Of a stretch of 38,024 bases of DNA, positions 31,084-38,024 are shown piece after piece (the first letter of the stretch is position 1; each line of letters begins with the position of its first letter). The position numbers and the translations under genes are program-made. The DNA lies in NCBI GenBank assembly GCA_050250815.1, contig JBFWNY010000036.1:1-38024 (forward strand), in the 5' to 3' direction. The notes beneath the pieces were generated by a model. That model had not been told where the DNA came from. It was given only the letters and a program-made list of their open reading frames with translations, and did no database searches. The DNA is from JAEUMD01 sp050250815 (GTDB taxonomy: Bacteria; Pseudomonadota; Alphaproteobacteria; Rhizobiales; Hyphomicrobiaceae).

Positions 31084-34000
31084 ATGCCGTGGGATGCTAC
31101 AGGCGCTATTCGCAAGCGCAGGGAAAAGCTTGGAATTTCGCAGAGCGGCCTTGCGAAGGCTCTTGGTGTGTCGAAATCGCTGCTGAGCCACATCGAGAGC
31201 GGCAGCCGCCAGCCAACGCGAGCACAGATCGGCAGACTTGCTGAAGTCCTACACATGCCGCCGGATCTGCTCTCCCTTGGGCTGGGTAAGCTACCGGAGG
31301 ATATCGCAGGAGCGTTCGAGCGCGATCCTGCAGATTTCGCGGCGGCTGTGCGTGCGAGAACAGAGGCTGGTGCGATCCGCTACCCTACGGCGCCTTGCAG
31401 GGTGCTGATTACTCGGCCGCCGGTCGTCAGATCGTCAAAAGCCGACTTGCCAGAGACTATATCGACGCAGAAGACGTCGACTTCTTATAGGGCACACAGC
31501 TATCACACAAAAGTTCCTCCTGAGGCCATACGGCCTTTCATTGCGGCCTTTACCAAGCCCGGTGACGTGGTTCTCGACCCATTCTGCGGTTCGGGGATGA
31601 CAGGGGTTGCCGCGTTGATGGAGGGCCGTCACGCGCTTCTGTCCGATTTATCTCCCGCTGCCGTCCATATCGCAAGGAACTACACGGCGCCGTGCGATCC
31701 CAAGCTGCTCGCTAAAGCACTTGCGCGTGTCGAAGCCTTGGTTGGGCCCACCATACGATGGCTTTACCGGCCTATCGGTTCGGATGCCATCGTCGAGTAC
31801 ACGACGTGGAGCGACGCTTACCGCTGCCCATCGTGCCGGAACCAATTCCTCTACTGGGACTGCGTGCAGAAGCAAGGCACTGTCGATAGCGATGGCGTAG
31901 AGTGCCCTTCATGCGGCAAGTCACATCGCAAGTCTGATCTAGAGTGGGTTGGCGAAGAACCTGTGCAGACCCATGTGTCCGCAGGGTCCAATCGGATTTC
32001 GTCGCATGCGCCGACAAGAAAGGAGCTTGCGCTCATAGAAGAAGCAAACAGCACTCCCATTCCATATTGGACCCCGAGCGCATCATTTGGTCCAGACAGA
32101 GAGATGTGGAGAGCGGCGCACACCGCCATGGGCATACAGGACGTCGCTGCTTTCTTCACGAAGCGCAACCTGCATGCGCTCTCCGCTTTACGCCACGCGA
32201 TCGTCTCGGAACCCGACATCCGTGTTCGCGAAGCGTTGATGTTTGCCTTTACCGCTTGCGTCAACCGAGCCTCGAAAAGATATCAGTGGAACGCCAAACG
32301 TCCCACCAATGTGATGACAGGCACGCTCTATATCTCGTCATTGAGATATGAATGGAACGTCTGGAGCCTGTTCCGTCGCAAAGCCGCCGATGTGATCCGT
32401 TACTACGACGCGTTCCCGAACACGAAGGCCAGCGTGGATGTATTTCAGTCATCGGCGACGTCGTTGAGCGGGGTTCCGGATCAGTCCGTAGACATGGTTT
32501 TTATGGACCCGCCATTCGGCTCTAATATTTTCTATGCAGACTCGTCCCTGCTTTGGGACGCATGGCTCGGAGAACTGACGGACCCGAGCGCCGAGATAGT
32601 GATCAATAAACACCGGAAGGCATCAGTCGGGGGCAAGGATCTGCTAGACTACGAAGAACTGATGGCGTCGTCCTTCGCAGAAGCCGGACGTGTGCTAAAG
32701 AGGGGTGGTCGCGCAGTTCTCGCATTCTCGAATTCCGACGACCGTGTCTGGCAATCAGTGCAGCGTGCTCTCGCGGAAGCAGGCTTCGAAACTGAATCAG
32801 TCCACATCCTCAACAAGGGACAGGCGTCTATTAAGGGCGTCAAAGGACGCTCGGGCAAAGAGAATGTAACGACGTTGGATCTGCTGCTTTGCCTTAAGCA
32901 GAAGTCGTTCACGGCACAGATGTCGGCAGCGTTCGGAGCGCCGGCGGGATTTGTCGAGGATTCGATCAAAGCGCATTTCAGAAAGTGCGAGAGCAAGCCG
33001 CAAGGCCTCGATGAAATCTATTCGAGCGTCGTTCGCGATGCATTGTCGGCTGGCTTGTCGGTTTCGGGCATAACGATGCCGTCCGTAGCGGAGCACTTGG
33101 TTGTGCTTGGGGCTCGCCAGGTAAGCCATCGTTGGGTTTTCGATGCGGCACCCGCCAGAGGCGCATTCGACTTTGTGAGCGGATACCTTTCAACCGATGA
33201 GTCCCTACCCGTCACCACCAGCAAGGCTCAAGTGGCAAAACCGCTTGCGCGCTTGGCGATTCCCGGTGGGCGGAACAGCGCATACTACCTTGCGCATAGC
33301 TATCATACCAAGGTGCCGCCAGAGGCGATCGCCCCCTTTATCCGCCACTATACGAAGCCCGGGGATGTGGTCCTTGATCCATTTTGTGGATCTGGAATGA
33401 CGGGTGTTGCGGCTGCCCTCGAAGGTAGGCAGAGCATACTAAGCGATCTTTCACCCGCAGCTATTCACTTGGCCTGGAACCACACGAGACCCTGCGATCC
33501 AGAGGAACTTGAGCGGGCGTTCTTGTCAATCCAGACAAAGCTCAAAGACCGCTTTGCAGATCTGTATGAGACCGCGCACAGCGAGCAAGAAAGCGGGACC
33601 ATCCAATGGACGCTATGGAGCACTGAGCACGGCTGTCCCAAATGCAAGAAGAACTTTCAGCTATGGGAGGCGATGGATAAGGAAAATGGACGTTTGGGCA
33701 ACGAGATCGATTGCCCGCGTTGCGGATGTAAGGTCCGACGCAAGGCCCTTTCCAATCTTGGTTCTTCGCCTGCATGGATCGCTTACGAGACCGCTTCTGG
33801 CAAGCGATTCGAGAAGGCGGCCGATGCTCGCGATGTAGAACGTGCCCGATCGTTCAAGAGAGAGGCGATCACGGACTGGTATCCGACCACGAAGATCGAT
33901 GCGACTCGCGAGATGTACATCCGCTGCGCACTGAAGCTGCAAGGCATCGAGTCGATCGCAGATTTCTACACGCCTCGCAATCTTCAGGCATTGGCCCTGC

Positions 34001-34938
34001 TTTGGAAGGAGATCAATGCGGTTGCCGACGATCGGCTCAAGAGAGCCCTCGCCTTCGCTTTTACAAACACGGCCTGGCACGGCACCCGGATGCGCCGCTT
34101 CAATGCGCGCGGGGGGCAGCGGCCTCTAACAGGGACGCTCTATATTCCTCAGCTCTCCATCGAGGTAAACGTATTGGAGGTAATGGCGAACAAGATCGCG
34201 CAATTGAAGAGATACTATCGGCAATTCGATGTGAAGGCAGGCGGCTCAGCAGCAATGCTGTTGGCAAGCGCGGATGCGCTGTCGTCCATTCCTGATGGTA
34301 GCATCGACTACGTGTTCACCGATCCTCCGTTCGGCTCCAACATTTTCTATGCTGACTGCAACCTCATCTGGGAGTCTTGGCTGGGGAGGTTAACAGAGGA
34401 ATCAAAGGAAGCGGTGGTCAATCGTTCACTGACGCAAGAGAAAGGTGGCAAGTCGCTCGATTTCTACGCGAAGGTGATGACGGGTGCGATGAAGGAGATC
34501 GCCCGGGTGCTCAAGCCCGGTGGTTGGGCAACCGTCGTGTTCCACAACACCGATGCAGAGGTCTGGAGCGCGATTCGGAACGCGGCGACGGCGGCGAACT
34601 TCGAGTTCCACGAGGCGGCCTCTCTCGACCGCCGTCAGCAGAGCCACAAAGGCTACAAGGGACGGTCTGGTGCCGAAGACGTGGCGCATTTCGATGTGGT
34701 GTTCAACCTGCGTCGGCCTGCGAGCGGAAGGGCGGCAGGTAAGAAGGCCACCGGAACCGATATACGCAAATTGATTCTGGAGGTAGCCCGCAGTCCGAAG
34801 ATTGCGAAAAGAGGGCTGCAAGGCGTGCATGCGGAAGTAATGCGCAGGCTTGCTTCGAAAGGCAGCGAGGACTTCGTCGACTACGCCCTGATTAGGGAAA
34901 TATGGGAGGCTGAGTTCAAACTCGACGCCGCAGAGTGA
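31084..34938 (+). CDS. XRE - tandem double DNA methyltransferase fusion
   Basis: This 1284-residue protein contains two complete DNA methyltransferase modules behind an XRE helix-turn-helix (residues 7-58, KRREKLGISQSGLAKALGVS). Module 1 has SYHTKVPPEAI and LDPFCGSGMTG (165-171 core), a zinc ribbon (CPSC 248-251, CPSC 274-277) and MDPPFGSNIFY (475-478 core). Module 2 repeats this order: DPFCGSG at 765-771, CPKC 851-854 and CPRC 877-880, DPPF at 1080-1083. Motif I precedes motif IV, with the ribbon between as probable target-recognition region, an alpha/gamma-like order. DPPF points to N6-adenine or N4-cytosine methylation. Both modules keep SAM-binding and catalytic motifs. The ATG at 31084 has GGGAG and GGGGGT upstream; an earlier start (31006) would run through the operator. 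It is followed after 48 bases by an HNH nuclease gene. Confidence 0.85.
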   Translation: MPWDATGAIRKRREKLGISQSGLAKALGVSKSLLSHIESGSRQPTRAQIGRLAEVLHMPPDLLSLGLGKLPEDIAGAFERDPADFAAAVRARTEAGAIRYPTAPCRVLITRPPVVRSSKADLPETISTQKTSTSYRAHSYHTKVPPEAIRPFIAAFTKPGDVVLDPFCGSGMTGVAALMEGRHALLSDLSPAAVHIARNYTAPCDPKLLAKALARVEALVGPTIRWLYRPIGSDAIVEYTTWSDAYRCPSCRNQFLYWDCVQKQGTVDSDGVECPSCGKSHRKSDLEWVGEEPVQTHVSAGSNRISSHAPTRKELALIEEANSTPIPYWTPSASFGPDREMWRAAHTAMGIQDVAAFFTKRNLHALSALRHAIVSEPDIRVREALMFAFTACVNRASKRYQWNAKRPTNVMTGTLYISSLRYEWNVWSLFRRKAADVIRYYDAFPNTKASVDVFQSSATSLSGVPDQSVDMVFMDPPFGSNIFYADSSLLWDAWLGELTDPSAEIVINKHRKASVGGKDLLDYEELMASSFAEAGRVLKRGGRAVLAFSNSDDRVWQSVQRALAEAGFETESVHILNKGQASIKGVKGRSGKENVTTLDLLLCLKQKSFTAQMSAAFGAPAGFVEDSIKAHFRKCESKPQGLDEIYSSVVRDALSAGLSVSGITMPSVAEHLVVLGARQVSHRWVFDAAPARGAFDFVSGYLSTDESLPVTTSKAQVAKPLARLAIPGGRNSAYYLAHSYHTKVPPEAIAPFIRHYTKPGDVVLDPFCGSGMTGVAAALEGRQSILSDLSPAAIHLAWNHTRPCDPEELERAFLSIQTKLKDRFADLYETAHSEQESGTIQWTLWSTEHGCPKCKKNFQLWEAMDKENGRLGNEIDCPRCGCKVRRKALSNLGSSPAWIAYETASGKRFEKAADARDVERARSFKREAITDWYPTTKIDATREMYIRCALKLQGIESIADFYTPRNLQALALLWKEINAVADDRLKRALAFAFTNTAWHGTRMRRFNARGGQRPLTGTLYIPQLSIEVNVLEVMANKIAQLKRYYRQFDVKAGGSAAMLLASADALSSIPDGSIDYVFTDPPFGSNIFYADCNLIWESWLGRLTEESKEAVVNRSLTQEKGGKSLDFYAKVMTGAMKEIARVLKPGGWATVVFHNTDAEVWSAIRNAATAANFEFHEAASLDRRQQSHKGYKGRSGAEDVAHFDVVFNLRRPASGRAAGKKATGTDIRKLILEVARSPKIAKRGLQGVHAEVMRRLASKGSEDFVDYALIREIWEAEFKLDAAE

Positions 34939-34986
34939 CCGGTCGCATCGATATTGATATGGTGGGGACATTGGGGGCGATAAACT

Positions 34987-36042
34987 ATGGCAACTCTGTC
35001 TTCCGAAAAGCTTACTCAGCTTTTGCGTGGCGCGCTGCCGGACGCCACTCAGGAGCCATCGCCCAATTCACCGAAGCCTACGGTCCTCAACATTCCAGAC
35101 ATGGGACGCGTGCGCGTATATCTTTGGACGACGACGCCCGACGCCTCGGCGCAAGGCCGACCGGAAGGCGAGCATAAGATCCAGATCATCATTCCGGGAA
35201 CCGTGCGTAACTCAAGGCAGGTTTTTGATCATGGAGACATGCCGACCTTCATCATGGGTTATAGCCCGGTCTACGGAGTATTTGCGTTCTGGCAGATCGC
35301 TTGTCACCCCGATGCGGCCTATAGCGCCAATTTTCAAGTCTCGGCGCAGCTGCTCGAAGAGGCCAGTCTGACCGGATGGGCGATTGATCGTCCCCGCAGG
35401 ACGCAACGCGGGCCTGAAGTAAGAGCGGCCGTCCACCCCTCGCATCTCAAGCGATTCCTGCAGCTGTCGATTGAAGCCGACGGGGCTGGCCGCAGTGGCG
35501 AACCTCGGGAAGCGTTTCTGCTCGCGGGCGCTCCAGATCTTGACGGGCTCGATCTACGGAAAAAGATCACCGAAGGTGAACCTGTCGCTTTGCTTGATGT
35601 CGAGCGGGCGCGCGTTGAAGCGAGCGGCACGAGGCTCAAACGAGACAGCAAATTCTCGAATCAGGTCCTGAGCGCATTCGCGCACAAGTGCGCTGTATGC
35701 GAGGCCCAGCTATCCATTCTCGAAGGCGCGCACATCATTCCCGTTCACGACCCGAAGGGAAGCGACGAGGTGTGGAACGGACTTTGTTTATGTCGGAACC
35801 ATCATCGACTGTTCGACCGCAAGATTCTTCTGATAGATCCAGGCGCCGTGGTGCGAGCCGACCAGGAGACGTTGGATGTATTGCGAGACCTAAATCGTCT
35901 TGGCGGGTATGACGATCTGATCGGGAACTACCGGAATAGCCGGTTGAGATGCCTGCCCGGTTCTTATGGTGTTGATGGAGAATTCACGCGCAAGATGACT
36001 GCTGCCCTTGAATATCGCTACGGGCAGGCTCCGGCGCGATAG
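34987..36042 (+). CDS. HNH endonuclease, probable restriction enzyme partner
   Basis: This 351-residue protein has a C-terminal HNH domain: CAVCEAQLSILEGAHIIPVH, SDEVWNGLCLCRNHHRLFD, with two cysteine pairs and the HNH residues all in place. The N-terminal 230 residues (VRVYLWTTTPDASAQGRPEG, HKIQIIIPGTVRNSRQVFD, GYSPVYGVFAFWQIACHPDA) form a separate domain seen in type II restriction-like HNH proteins, probably for DNA recognition. It follows the tandem methyltransferase by 48 bases on the same strand, so the pair is read as a restriction-modification system. The cleavage site is unknown. Confidence 0.82.
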   Translation: MATLSSEKLTQLLRGALPDATQEPSPNSPKPTVLNIPDMGRVRVYLWTTTPDASAQGRPEGEHKIQIIIPGTVRNSRQVFDHGDMPTFIMGYSPVYGVFAFWQIACHPDAAYSANFQVSAQLLEEASLTGWAIDRPRRTQRGPEVRAAVHPSHLKRFLQLSIEADGAGRSGEPREAFLLAGAPDLDGLDLRKKITEGEPVALLDVERARVEASGTRLKRDSKFSNQVLSAFAHKCAVCEAQLSILEGAHIIPVHDPKGSDEVWNGLCLCRNHHRLFDRKILLIDPGAVVRADQETLDVLRDLNRLGGYDDLIGNYRNSRLRCLPGSYGVDGEFTRKMTAALEYRYGQAPAR

Positions 36043-36083
36043 CCGGCAAGGCCCTGCAAAGAGTTCTTCGCCCACTTCAAGTC

Positions 36084-36172
36084 CTAAGCTTGGTTCGCCG
36101 CAGCCCTCTTGTTGTTGCTGTTGGGGGCACAGCCTCCATAGCCTTGGCGCGCCGGTCCATGAGATGCACGAG
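36084..36172 (-). pseudogene. Truncated duplicate of the 3' end of the 37394 gene
   Basis: About 90 bases here are a diverged copy of the last codons of the minus-strand gene ending at 37394. The plus-strand blocks CTTGTTGTTGCTGTTG, CCTTGGCGCG and CGGTCCATGA occur at both places in the same order, about 1310 bases apart. With one base restored, the remnant reads LMDRRAKAMEAV, then PANSNNKRAAANQA and a stop, against IMDRRAKAMDAV and PANSNNKKPAAKPA in the intact gene. It has no start. It marks a past duplication or recombination next to the restriction-modification cassette. Confidence 0.7.
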
Positions 36173-36191
36173 ACGCGGAAATGAGTCATCT

Positions 36192-36221
36192 GCGCCTCGC
36201 CCCCATGCAGGAGCGAGGCGC
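36192..36221 (-). terminator. Hairpin after the DUF6876 gene
   Basis: GCGCCTCGC (36192-36200) and GCGAGGCGC (36213-36221) form a perfect 9-bp stem with a 12-base loop, 10 bases past the DUF6876 stop. There is no obvious T-run, so termination is inferred from position. Confidence 0.5.
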
Positions 36222-36230
36222 CTTAGCGGG

Positions 36231-36623
36231 TTAGTACTCGCTCGGCAGCAGGATGGTGTTGTCGGTGACGTAGAACTTGACCTCTGCGAGCGGGAAGTCG
36301 GTGAAGCCGATGCGCTCGGTCAGGATGACACCGCCGTCGCCATCGGAGCAGACCAGATCAGCGGTCTGGTTGTCGTTCACGGTCAGCGTCCACAGCTGGA
36401 ACTCTTCACGGGAAATCCGAGAGTCGAGCTGGCTGCAGGCGATCTTGTCGAGCAGCCAATAGGCCTCGCCTGCTTCGGCCACGTACTGGACACCGTCCGT
36501 GTATCGGATGTGGCGTACGAGCGCGTGGCGGTAGATGTGCTCTGTGCCTGAGAAGTGCGCGAGGTCGGAATTCGTCAGGGTTCTGGCTGGCCGGCCGGGT
36601 TGGTCGTTCGATGATTCGGGCAT
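36231..36623 (-). CDS. DUF6876-like small protein
   Basis: This 130-residue protein starts at ATG 36621-36623 (MPESSNDQPGRPARTLTNSD). The core LAHFSGTEHIYRHALVRHI, YTDGVQYVAEAGEAYWLLDK and FQLWTLTVNDNQTADLVCSD, with the ending FPLAEVKFYVTDNTILLPSEY, matches the small family I know as DUF6876, common on plasmids and integrative elements. The function is unknown. It is preceded by copy C of the triplicated leader, with ribosome-binding site AAGGAGA. The open frame beyond the ATG belongs to that leader. Confidence 0.75.
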   Translation of the reverse strand: MPESSNDQPGRPARTLTNSDLAHFSGTEHIYRHALVRHIRYTDGVQYVAEAGEAYWLLDKIACSQLDSRISREEFQLWTLTVNDNQTADLVCSDGDGGVILTERIGFTDFPLAEVKFYVTDNTILLPSEY

Positions 36624-36815
36624 ATTGCTCTCCTTGTTGCCCGAGCCCGCCGGGATGGCGGTCTCGTTGCCGGACGGAGGCGACGGGGATGAGCGGGCGC
36701 GGAACCGAGCGCAGATGCGCGAGGCGGCCGGCGGAGCCGAAAGCCGAGGGTCGACAGCGAAGCGTGAGACCCTTGAAGCGCGCGCGCACCGGCGCAAAGT
36801 CGGCATGATGAGAGA
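36624..36815 (-). repeat. Structured leader repeat, copy C (upstream of the DUF6876 gene)
   Basis: This is the third copy of the triplicated leader. Its hairpins are CCGCC (36647-36651) with GGCGG (36657-36661), extended by GAG/CTC, and AGGGTC (36747-36752) with GACCCT (36768-36773). The second stem has a 15-base loop instead of the 2-base loop in copies A and B, and its two inner pairs differ while pairing is kept. GGGCGCGGAACCGA is shared with copy A; CCCTTGAAGCGC and GCACCGGCGCA with copy B. Confidence 0.8.
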
Positions 36816-36879
36816 ACGCTCTTGCGGGCTTCAGGAAATCAGAGAACGGCCGAATACAGAGTCAGACGCAGGTGCCGCG

Positions 36880-37332
36880 CTAGAGAGGCCAGACGCGCCG
36901 ACCGATGCGCCTGAACAGATTGACGCTCATGGCGTTACGCTCGTTTCGCGCACGAGAACCAGGCTGCATCAGTGCATCGATCACGGCTTCGCGCTCGGCC
37001 TCGAATATCGCGGTGGCGTTGAAGTTCTCATCGAGCAGCACGAGAAGCACTGCGTCGAACGCTTTGGTGATGTCGATCGCGCCCAGTCGTTGCCCGGGTT
37101 TGCTTCCTGCGAGGATGCAGCGGCCTTTGATCTGATACCGTCTCCCGTCGCTGGTGCGCACGGCGTCGTAACCAGCATGGCGGGCTGGCGTGAGATCTAT
37201 GCTCAGAAGGCGGGAGGCCTCGTATTCCGCAACCTCTCCCGTGATGCCAAGGGGCTTGCCGGTGAGTTGCCGGTATTCCAGAGCAAGGCGTTTGGCCTCG
37301 CGCAGGACGTCCATTATTCGGTTGTCGGTCAC
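36880..37332 (-). CDS. PD-(D/E)XK-like hypothetical protein
   Basis: This 150-residue protein is not assigned to a named family with certainty. GITGEVAEYEASRLL (acidic residues at 33, 36 and 38), AGYDAVRTSDGRRYQIKGR (Asp56, Q-I-K at 67-69) and IDITKAFDAVLLVLLDENFN follow the pattern of a minimal PD-(D/E)XK nuclease fold: helix with Glu, Asp, then (E/Q)xK. The C-terminus PGSRARNERNAMSVNLFRRI is basic. It could be a restriction-type or repair nuclease, or a catalytically altered relative, since Gln replaces the usual Glu. It lies between the 37394 gene and the DUF6876 leader on the same strand. Confidence 0.65.
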   Translation of the reverse strand: MTDNRIMDVLREAKRLALEYRQLTGKPLGITGEVAEYEASRLLSIDLTPARHAGYDAVRTSDGRRYQIKGRCILAGSKPGQRLGAIDITKAFDAVLLVLLDENFNATAIFEAEREAVIDALMQPGSRARNERNAMSVNLFRRIGRRVWPL

Positions 37333-37351
37333 GTGACCTCAGGATGTGAAT

Positions 37352-37383
37352 TGCCCGCATCGAGGCAGACTCAGATGCGGGCA
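37352..37383 (-). terminator. Terminator-like hairpin
   Basis: TGCCCGCATC (37352-37361) and GATGCGGGCA (37374-37383) form a perfect 10-bp stem with a 12-base loop. It lies 10 bases beyond the stop of the 37394 gene and 19 bases before the start of the 36880 gene, so it may separate the two transcripts or gate read-through. Confidence 0.55.
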
Positions 37384-37393
37384 GATTAGCTCA

Positions 37394-37894
37394 TCAGGCT
37401 GGCTTGGCCGCGGGCTTCTTGTTGTTGCTGTTGGCCGGGACTGCGTCCATGGCCTTGGCGCGGCGGTCCATGATCTGCACGGGCGTTGCCGAGGAGAGGA
37501 CTGTCCCTGCCTTGGTCTCGACCTTCGAGCGGAAGGTCTGCTTCAATGTGTAGTCCTCGCCCTTCAGACGCTCGGCGTCCTCCTTGGTGAAGGCTTCAGC
37601 GCCGGTGATGTTGGTGGCCGGGACGTAGCGGTCGGAGCCGAGATTGACGAGAGCAACCCCCTGCTCGCGCAGCGCGTCGAGCGTTTCCTGGGCGAGCTTG
37701 GAAGACTTGTCGCCAAACTCGATACGGACATGGACGCGGGCGGCGTCGATGTCGATCCCCCTCTTCTCTTTCAGCGAGTCCTTGGCACGCGCCTTGTCCT
37801 CGTCGGTCAAAGGCTTGATCAGCCGCACTGTGTCGATCGGAACGACTTTGGCGACGCCTTCATGGGTCGTGTACTTGAGAGCATTGGCAGACAT
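37394..37894 (-). CDS. Hypothetical mobile-element protein with basic tail
   Basis: This 166-residue protein starts at ATG 37892-37894 (MSANALKYTTHEGVAKVVPI); the frame upstream does not look coding. It is lysine-rich and soluble (VRLIKPLTDEDKARAKDSLK, GIDIDAARVHVRIEFGDKSS, AEAFTKEDAERLKGEDYTLK). The end RRAKAMDAVPANSNNKKPAA is basic. No domain is recognised. It begins about 40 bases after the truncated gene at the window edge and probably shares its transcript. A broken copy of its 3' end occurs at 36084-36172. Confidence 0.65.
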   Translation of the reverse strand: MSANALKYTTHEGVAKVVPIDTVRLIKPLTDEDKARAKDSLKEKRGIDIDAARVHVRIEFGDKSSKLAQETLDALREQGVALVNLGSDRYVPATNITGAEAFTKEDAERLKGEDYTLKQTFRSKVETKAGTVLSSATPVQIMDRRAKAMDAVPANSNNKKPAAKPA

Positions 37895-37934
37895 GATCAG
37901 AGCTATCGCCGAATCTTGGTGACGGCCTGAGGGT

Positions 37935-38024
37935 TCAGGCGGCGGCTTTGGGCTGTGGATCGGCGGTCGCGACCACCTCCAGCCCGTCCTTGAACTTGGC
38001 ACCGAGCACGAGCTTCGGCAACTG
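37935..38024 (-). CDS. 3' end of a gene cut by the window edge
   Basis: A minus-strand reading frame enters at the right edge and stops at 37935-37937. The visible 29 residues (QLPKLVLGAKFKDGLEVVAT, ending PQPKAAA) have normal codon use for this DNA. The spacing to the next gene start is about 40 bases, which fits an operon. The family cannot be judged from this fragment. Confidence 0.55.
   Translation of the reverse strand, partial: QLPKLVLGAKFKDGLEVVATADPQPKAAA

Noticed and set aside
16180..38024. Insertion sequences or a transposase
   Set aside because: No transposase or IS-like terminal repeats were seen; the element looks like a tRNA-integrated mobilizable element rather than a transposon.

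Overview
The window is high-GC DNA with alphaproteobacterial character, probably Hyphomicrobiales or a relative. The main support is the chromosomal run of an LpoA-like lipoprotein, rsmI, yraN, gshB and a comM-type AAA+ gene, together with a TTAA-N7-TTAA (CtrA-type) site in the gshB promoter region. No rRNA or species marker is present, so the genus stays open.

Bases 1-16,180 look like ordinary chromosome. In order: an HNH nuclease; an overlapping 3-methyladenine glycosylase/carboxylesterase pair; gluQRS; a long DUF1287 cell-envelope protein; a small membrane protein; an AEC-type transporter; the LpoA-like lipoprotein; rsmI-yraN; a small coiled-coil gene divergent from gshB; a VOC protein; the comM-like gene; and three small stress-type proteins (DUF1428-VOC fusion, PhnB-like, AHSA1). 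The run ends with a tRNA-Ala (CGC) gene that has its own promoter.

From the tRNA 3' end to the window end (16,180-38,024) the content is that of an integrated mobilizable or conjugative element. The far end, and any integrase, are not in view. The mobilization core is mobC plus a VirD2/MobA-type relaxase on the minus strand and a VirD4/TraG-like coupling protein on the plus strand, separated by a 740-bp, hairpin-rich, gene-free region that is the best oriT candidate. Next to it lie mobile mystery proteins A and B (HTH plus Fic) with four evenly spaced operators. Further on are ArdC-like, CoiA-like, ParB-like, DUF6876 and PD-(D/E)XK-like genes, all on the minus strand. Plus-strand cargo comprises a secreted repeat protein, a DnaA-C-like protein, CcdA/CcdB, and an unusual restriction-modification pair: an XRE domain fused to two tandem methyltransferases, followed by an HNH nuclease.

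Three observations stand out. (1) A leader of about 180 bp occurs three times, directly upstream of the ardC-like, parB-like and DUF6876 genes. Two of its hairpins are preserved by compensatory base changes, which suggests a shared structured regulator, possibly a single-strand promoter used as DNA enters a recipient. (2) Four 18-bp palindromic operators lie at exact 32-bp intervals upstream of mobile mystery protein A. (3) The tandem methyltransferase has its two DPFCGSG motifs exactly 600 residues apart, carries its own XRE domain, and has a perfect palindrome just upstream of its gene. All functional calls come from reading motifs in the sequence; no database search was run.
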